A stretch of 64,000 bases of DNA from Eublepharis macularius (lineage: Eukaryota > Chordata > Lepidosauria > Squamata > Eublepharidae), in contig NC_072801.1 of assembly GCF_028583425.1 (NCBI RefSeq), forward strand, positions 62,821,766 to 62,885,765, written 5' to 3'. Below the pieces are notes generated by a model. The model saw nothing but the letters and a program-made list of their open reading frames with translations, was not told the DNA's origin and did no database searches. Of this stretch, positions 11,166-64,000 are shown in pieces. Positions within the stretch are counted from its first letter, which is position 1; each line of letters opens with the position of its first letter. A program made the translations under genes and the position numbers.

Positions 11166-12973
11166 CAAGCAGTTGCCAAAGAAGTGCCCTTGGAGGAGGA
11201 GATGTTTGCACTATTTTCACATATGATATTATATGCATGTTGCCCACAGGTAGAGGTTTCCTGTGCACAAGAAACAGTTACATGTGAAGTGATGCTGAGT
11301 CTGTGTGTCAACAAAGCTGTTAATTCTAGGATAGGTGAAGACGGGGAATGTTCGTGGCAAGCACAGAGTGATGCATTTGGAGAATCTGGCTCTACTCCCC
11401 AACCGTCATGAGGATAAGAAATCTTCTCCACTTAATAATCATACTCATGAGCAAGGGAAGAAGGAAAACTGCCAAGGATGATCTGAACTCTTCGTACCTG
11501 ACCCTGTCCTTTCCCCTCCTTCCATTCTGCACAAAGGATACTAAAGCTGCTTAGAAAGACGTAGGTAAAATCAAGTACTCCTTCAGCAATTGCCCTTATT
11601 TTGCATGCATTTGCTCAACTGCATGCCTTATAGTAAGCCTTATAAGAACTGGGACTATTTTTTGGTAAAGTGCTATACTGGGGCAGGAGGCCTCAAGCAA
11701 GGAATAGCAGAAGCAATGGCCATTAGTGGCTTCTGCAAACACAGTGGGGGCATTTTCAAAATGTACATCTACAGCTCTTGAGGACTACCCTCTCTCCCTC
11801 TCTTGGAAAAAAGGTAATTAAGGCGAGCACAGAGTCTTTAAGCATCCAGGCTGTGTGTCAGATTCTGTGTGGAATTCCATGCACGGTACAGTCACCCCCA
11901 GTGCACAGGAATGGTTGGGCAGGGCTCACCAATGATGGAGTAAGCTATGGGGTTTGCAGATCCTGACTTCCCGACTACAGATGAAACAAAACGAAGACCT
12001 AGCAGGTTTAAAGGAGATGGGGTGGGAGAAAAGATCAAAGTGCTCTTGACCACTGGCAACGATATGCAGAGATGGGTGGGATCCGAGTCTCAATCCACAA
12101 CGGAGAAGGCAGGCTGAGATGAAAGGTTTCCAGTTCACTCTCCACGTTCGCTCAGGGTGCTGGAGGAGAGTCAGAAAACGGTGGCCGGCTGCAACAGGCC
12201 GGAAGCAAAATCCTTCTGGTGATGATCAATTCCACATGTCCTTTCTGGGAAGAGATATGGGAGGCACCTGCAACCCCCCCCCCAACCCCTCTTCTCTGCA
12301 AAGGCCGGGAACAGAAGGCAAGGAGGTTTGGGGCATGGGAATGCAATGGAGTGACTTTGGTACACAGGGAGCAGAAGGCACCCTGGTTGCAGCCGCATCG
12401 CAGTGCTGAGCGAAGGGTGTAAAAAACCTGCCGCCGCCCCTAGACCTGGATGACCCAGGCAGAGGGATGGGGGGACAGGCCAACATCTTTGCTCCAGAAG
12501 CAGCTGCATTGTCAGATTGGGTCGTTCTTTGCCACCAGTCTGTGTCCATTAACTGTTCACAATCTTTTAGATTGGGAAGAAGTTTTTTTTATGTTCTGAC
12601 TGGAACTGGGGGGCGGGGGTGGGGGGGACGACGACAAAATAAAGAAGGGCAAGAAAAAAAGTGCCGGAGAGATATTGGCTATTTGAGTTGGGGTTTTTCT
12701 CTCAGTTAAAAGGGATATAGTTAAAATCCTGACCCCCGACCCCATCCTAACGCCACCCCTCAGGGGTGGTGGGCATTAAAGTGCATCCTGATATGAGAAG
12801 GGCTCTCTCAAATTAGTTAGGAGACCCTTATAAGAAGAGCCAGGATTGGCAGCGGGGCTAGGTGAGTGGGGGGGGGAGGGCCCGTTCCCATATGCATTTC
12901 AGACACTGCACAAGATCAGGGATCCCTACCCCAAGGTCTGCCCCACCCACCTGGGGGTCTAACACACCCTTCC

Positions 12974-59075
<46,102 letters not shown>

Positions 59076-61636
59076 GGCTGAGATAAAAACAAGGAATAGG
59101 TGAGCCAGGGCACATTTTGCTTATCTGGCAGTCTGGACCCCCCCCTCCCCAAATACCAGGGACTTTAATTTTGAACCCTATGTCTTCTCCACGCCCCCCA
59201 ACTCCAATGTACCCTGTCCTTGGTCCCTGCTTCTTGTTGGGTACCCTATCACCCTGCACAACTGGAAGATCACATCTCAAGTTACTCTCTACAGGTCCTT
59301 CCACTCAAGGTATTTTCACTGCTCCCTACACATTCTTTCTCTCTTTGCTCCCTTTTACGGAAACGGGGATAGAACACATCTGGAAAATTTTCCTCCTCTG
59401 GAGGGAAAAATGCACATTTGGGGAAGGGGGCGGGGACTATGGAAATATTTATAGCAGTTATTCGATCACCAAATACAAAACTCAGTCAAATCCTTCAGAC
59501 TCCAAGTTTCTCATACAAACATTACAACGTCAACAACAGAAAAATGCTGTGTTTACAGAGGAATTACAGAGAAATAAAATCTGGATTTTGGCAAGGTAGA
59601 GTGTACTGAGAAAAGCAAAAGGGTGCCGGGAATCAAGACTCTCTCAAGTTCTCAGCAAGAAGGCTGTGGTTCTGGTGGGTGAGGAATGGCAGCTGAGCTC
59701 AGGGAGGGGTTTCTGTCCGAAAACAGGAAAGAAGCGGGCATTTCAGTGTTTTCATATTCAGATGTATATACAGAACAGATTCTTCTTATCTCCCCCCCCC
59801 ACCCCGCCCTTCAAAACACATTTCCAGTTTTTCCTGAAGCTGTGAAGACAAAACAAACATTTCTCCCCAGGCTTTTCTCTTTAGCACTAGCCTTTAAACA
59901 CAATATTCCACCTTCTGGAAGAGTCCATCAGTACAAAGCCAGTTCTGTAAAACCTAAGACATTTAAGCTATGCAAAACCTGTAGCGGTTTTTAAAAAATG
60001 TAGCTTCCATGTATTGCCAAATTTGCATGTCCTTGTTGCAGGATTTGGGCATGTTTGTGTGGGCATGTGCAAGGGAGGAGGTGGCGGCTCAGGCGGGCAG
60101 CACGGACCTGACACTGCCGTTCCAACACTTGCAGAGAAATGGAAAACTGATTCAACCACCTCCCAGCCCAGCCTATTCATTGGCTATGCATTCCAGCAAA
60201 TAAAGTTGGTGTGGGAGGGTGTAATGTATCCCTACGATTAGTCCATTCCTAATAACCACAATTGAAGGACAAGGAATCAACAGAGGCAGGAAGAAAATTG
60301 CAACAAAAATATTTAGTCGTTTTTAAAACTGAGGGTGCCTTACAAATTCGTCACGGTAGCCGGCAACAACACCCCTTGCCCCTTCCAACCACTATCTAGA
60401 ACAAAACGATCAAAAAAGGAAGAAATTGGATTTGCATGCACATCACACAGAACTCCGGACCAATCAGCTACACCCATCAACCAACAACATCAGACCCAGT
60501 TTTAATTTTTTTAAGCCTGTATCTCCCTCCTTCTCTTCCATCTCAGGCCATATGTGCAGTACAGATATCATACTGATTTAGTTCCTGTTCTGAAAGGACT
60601 CACAGTAATTGCAGTTGGGGGGGTGGGGGGCGCAGAAGATGATAGAGATCTTCAAGAGAATTCTTAGCAACTAACCAGTTCCCAGGACTTTTGCAGGGAC
60701 CACCATGACGGTTAAATAAGCATAGAGCTGGCAAACACATGCAGTGTCCACTTTATCTGTCTGCCCCTCGCCCCCATTTTTCTGTTCTAAAAGAGGAACC
60801 ACTGCAGCACTTTTGCTGTGATCCACCTCTGGTCAGGCTACAACTCACATGTGGGTCCTGACCCAATGGGATATAGCAGATCTGCTCACATTCAAGGAAG
60901 TTAAGAACAGATGTAGACAGGAAACGCTAAAAAAACCTGGCTGCCAAAGAGGGACTGCGAAACATTTAATTGTATCAGTGATGGGGAAAGACCCCAGGAA
61001 TCCTACCTCCCACGTAGTCTCCACCCGCCCTCTTCCAGGCACTTGCTTGCTAGGTTTCTCTCTTCTCCCATAAAATCCAATTGCCGAAACTCTCCTTCCT
61101 GATCCCCAGCTCAGAGACCCCAGGAAGCATCTGGCTGATGAGCTAGATTTTCCAACTTCCCCACACCCATCCCAGGCCAGGGCCCTGCTGGGCTCGCTGG
61201 TGCAAGCGGCAGTCTTGTTTGCTTGGGCTGCTGCAGCCAGACACTCACGTCCTTGTTCCAGCCACCAGAGTTGGCCGCAGGGGTCTCCCTACGATAGGAG
61301 GCCTTGTCTTTTCTTTGCATGAACAGGTCTGCAAAGAGCACTTCGTCCCTATTATTTCAAAAGCTGCTTTTGTGGTGCTTTTGCATCATACATGTTAGAC
61401 ACAATCCTACTCATATTCAACTCAGTCGAGCATAACCTATGATGCCCCCCCCCCGCCAATTGCTGCACTTGAACTCCAAGGACAGAGGTACCTGGGCACA
61501 TGCTGTGACCTATAAGGTATGCATACCAACCCCTGATTGCGGTTTCCCAGAAATCAGGGGAACGCACTCTGCCTACACTCAAAGGCGCTTTACTTTTTAC
61601 TGTTTGAGAGCTGTCAGGCAGCGATGAAAAAGTACA

Positions 61637-61850
61637 GTTGCCAACTCCAACCTGGGAAATTCCTGGAGATTTGGAGGCGATGCCTGTGTAGGGCAGAATT
61701 TGGGGAGAGATTTCACGTAGAATCTACGGAATACTATACAGTCTACTTTCTGAAGCTTCCATTTTCTCCACAGCAACTCATCCCTGCAGTCTGGAGATCA
61801 GTTGTAATTCTGAGAGAATTCCTGGCCCCACCTGGGGGTTGGCCACTCTC
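61637..61850 (+). mobile_element. Inverted-repeat DNA element, gttgccaac family
   Basis: Begins gttgccaactccaacctgg and ends cacctgggggttggccactc, with 'gaaattcctggagatttgg' and 'ctggagatcagttgtaattc' inside. Same family as 6804 and 16575. Confidence 0.75.
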
Positions 61851-62774
61851 GCCAAAGGGCTTTCTGTTAGTGGAGGGGGGAACGGCAAAATGGCCACGCA
61901 TCATATGGAGACTCTCGGTGAACCAGGAGGGATTTTTGTGGTGACTCATGGGGTACAGAGGAGAGGAGAAGGGGGAAAGGGGAGAATGTCCTCACAGTGT
62001 TAGGATGGAGGGGGGGGGGAGAAAGAAAGAGGCTCCACTTCTTCCTACAAAGAGCAAAGGGTGGCTGGTAACGCCCTTGGCTGCCAACCAAGGCAGGTGC
62101 AACCCGCTGAGCATATCTTTGCCAGGCAACCACCTGCCACAGCTGCCACACCCTTGCCCAAGAACCCGGGAGCAACTCGTCTGTCCCACTTGCCCCTGCT
62201 GTAACCCACAAGGATTCTCTTTCCTTTCAAGGAAAGCCCTGATATTGTACTGTCTCCCACTGCGCAAATGTATTTCACTCCTACAATACACTCCCAGGTT
62301 TACTCCCATTTGCCAGGGATTAATACAGGGCAAACCACCACCCCCCTTCATGTGTGGTGGCTCATTTACAAATACCAGCACTGGTTTGTCTTTAGATAGT
62401 GTAACTTTTTCGCTCTTTGCAAATAAGGACACAAAGATTAGACTCCTCATTCTCTGTGATTTAGATTCACTAAATCTTTTACTTACACATAACACACTCT
62501 CTAACCCAAACCGGGCATGCATGCCACATTGACCCTATGCCCACATCCCCTATACTCTCCTTTGCCATTCATCCAGCTCCTATATACCCTTGTACCCACA
62601 AACTTCAGCATGAGATAGCAAATTGTCTCACTGTTCTAGAGTTAACGCCTCTGCTTTCTGCAATCAGAACTTCAGAGTTTTGACATGTTACCAAGAAGGC
62701 ATACAAATGTATCTCCACCTATACAGGGAGAAACCTATCCACTATCTCACCTACCCCCCCCTCCCCAAATCAAA

Positions 62775-63030
62775 ATGGCATAAAAATGTAACTGGAGCCC
62801 TGCTGGATCAAACCAATGGTTCATGCAGTCCAGTATTCTGTTTTCTACAGCGACCAGCAATACTCCAGAAGATCAACAAACAAGCAGGGCAACAGAGGCC
62901 AAGATCTCCCACTGTCATTTCCTCTCCCCTCACGCAGTAATTGGTATTCAGAGGTATATTGCCTCTGAACACAGAGGTTCCATTTTCCATTATGGTTTAT
63001 ACCCACTGACAGGCCTATTCTTCATGAATC
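62775..63030 (-). mobile_element. CR1-group LINE 3' end fragment
   Basis: Plus-strand text 'gagccctgctggatcaaacc', 'ggtattcagaggtatattgc' and 'attcttcatgaatctgtc' matches the reversed 3' region of the copy at 3930-4760. No coding frame remains. Confidence 0.65.
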
Positions 63031-64000
63031 TGTCTTATCTCCTCTGGCATTGGGCATCTCCTCTTTGCCCAAAGACCCCATTAATTCCTGGTGTTCCGCT
63101 CTACCACTCTAAACCACCATGTCGAATTTCTGTCTGAATAGGCCTGGTGTCTCAGTTCCAGTCCTTCCCTGCAGCCTCACCCTGCCCTACCACATTAATG
63201 GGCCAACTCTGTTCCACACACAAAAAAAATTCCCCACTTCCACACACAACGTACTTCCACAACATTCCACACAGTCTCCCAATCGCCACACTCCTGCCCA
63301 CCTGGGGGACAGGCCAACATCCGACCAAAGGAGTCTGAAGCAGTGAGAAAAGTGCCAAGCTACCCTGAGCCCTGTCAAGCAGTGCCCAGCTGAGTGGCAC
63401 TAACGAGCCAGCTGCGCCCTCGTTAGCTAATTAATTTGCTGAGCAATCCCTGGGTGAGGCCATTAGGGTGGTGGCAAACAATTGCCTCTGGCCCCTGGAG
63501 GCCCTGACAAATCCAGGATTCCTAGTGTTCAGTGTCCCTTTCTCTAGAATCACCACCAGACTCTAAACTCCCTGAAAACAAAAGGCAGATCAAGTGTGAA
63601 AATGGAAAGCCACAGGGAATCACCTCACTGGGTCCCCAAATTTTACAATGCGCCCTGAAGCTGCCACCCTCCCCACAACAGAATTCTTGTGCCTTTAAGC
63701 ACTTCTACATACAGAAATTAAACTGGTGCCATTGGGATGTGGAGCTAAGAAAAGCTTTACCTGCTGAGTTTCTGCCTGTTGTGAAACTGTAAAAGGCACA
63801 GGAGCCCTGCCAGGAAAAGAAGGTAGCGACCATAAATTGGGGGAAAGTTGGGGAAATTAGGGCTGCCAACTGACCAGGTGGTAAAAACAACGGCCTGACC
63901 TGCTCCTATTTCATTTCCGTGGCGCTGTGCTGAAGATTAACATCTGCTAATTGCTCAACTCAAAGGGTTGTTAAAAAGGGGAGCTACAAGGGCCAGTTCA

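Larger units (their letters stand above)
9955..12973 (-). other. MYH14: Presumed MYH14 3' UTR, end uncertain
   Basis: The sequence after the stop has no further exon. The best minus-strand poly(A) signal seen is ATTAAA at 9983-9978, followed 35-60 bases on by a T/G-rich stretch (about 9945-9922) fitting a downstream element. That would make a UTR of about 3 kb containing a 5S-type SINE and a tRNA-SINE fragment. An alternative weak signal, CATAAA near 12590-12585, would give about 390 nt. Confidence 0.35.
59078..64000. other. MYH14: 5' intron of MYH14; promoter not in window
   Basis: No CpG island, recognisable exon or strong donor context for an untranslated exon was seen. Repeats at 61637 and 62775 lie here; the rest is unassigned. 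The transcription start is therefore probably beyond 64000. Confidence 0.5.

Noticed and set aside
1-12973. KCNC3 or another mammalian MYH14 neighbour
   Set aside because: No potassium-channel pore or tetramerisation motif occurs in any frame of this flank.
61948-62532. Plus-strand frame of 194 codons and an opposite frame of 176 codons
   Set aside because: No similarity to any known protein, overlapping in both strands, within the 5' intron and next to low-complexity runs.

Overview
The window is vertebrate nuclear DNA, most likely from a squamate reptile (a lizard rather than a snake). Nearly all recognisable coding sequence belongs to one large minus-strand gene. Its introns and flanks are full of repeats usual in squamates: BovB/RTE, CR1-like and L1 LINE pieces, tRNA-derived and 5S-rRNA-derived SINEs, and several families of short inverted-repeat DNA elements. 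The species cannot be fixed from the sequence alone.

The gene is MYH14, the heavy chain of non-muscle myosin II-C. The start codon is at 59075 and the stop at 12974-12976. Forty constitutive coding exons join in frame with canonical GT/AG junctions to give 5,991 nt, or 1,996 residues. Sequence and length fit MYH14 better than MYH9 or MYH10. The exons give a complete motor (P-loop, switch I, switch II, reactive-cysteine helix), a neck with two IQ motifs, an unbroken coiled-coil rod and a short nonhelical tail. The coding sequence begins two bases after a splice acceptor, so the untranslated first exon and the promoter lie upstream, probably beyond base 64000. A 21-nt in-frame microexon (50834-50854) sits in the intron where mammalian MYH14 carries its alternative loop-1 insert. 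It is the most interesting host-gene feature here.

Layout by plus coordinates: 1-6200, repeat-rich flank with a BovB LINE, a CR1-like fragment and a 5'-truncated L1 with target-site duplications. 6440-7700, a CpG-rich stretch with CCAAT and CRE-like motifs that looks like a promoter, but no gene could be attached to it. 7800-12973, flank and the presumed long MYH14 3' UTR, with a plausible poly(A) signal near 9980. 12974-37168, exons for IQ2, rod and tail. 38850-59077, exons for the motor and IQ1. 59078-64000, 5' intron with repeats only.

The noncoding part keeps a readable record of insertions inside insertions: a palindromic insert with a 12-bp target duplication inside a CR1 copy, a hAT-type element with a perfect 8-bp duplication inside an older palindromic repeat, and two DNA elements nested at 56160-56775. 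One retroviral LTR fossil lies in a rod intron. I found no evidence for a wholly new gene system. The best leads are the loop-1 microexon, the orphan CpG-rich promoter, and the inverted-repeat structures.
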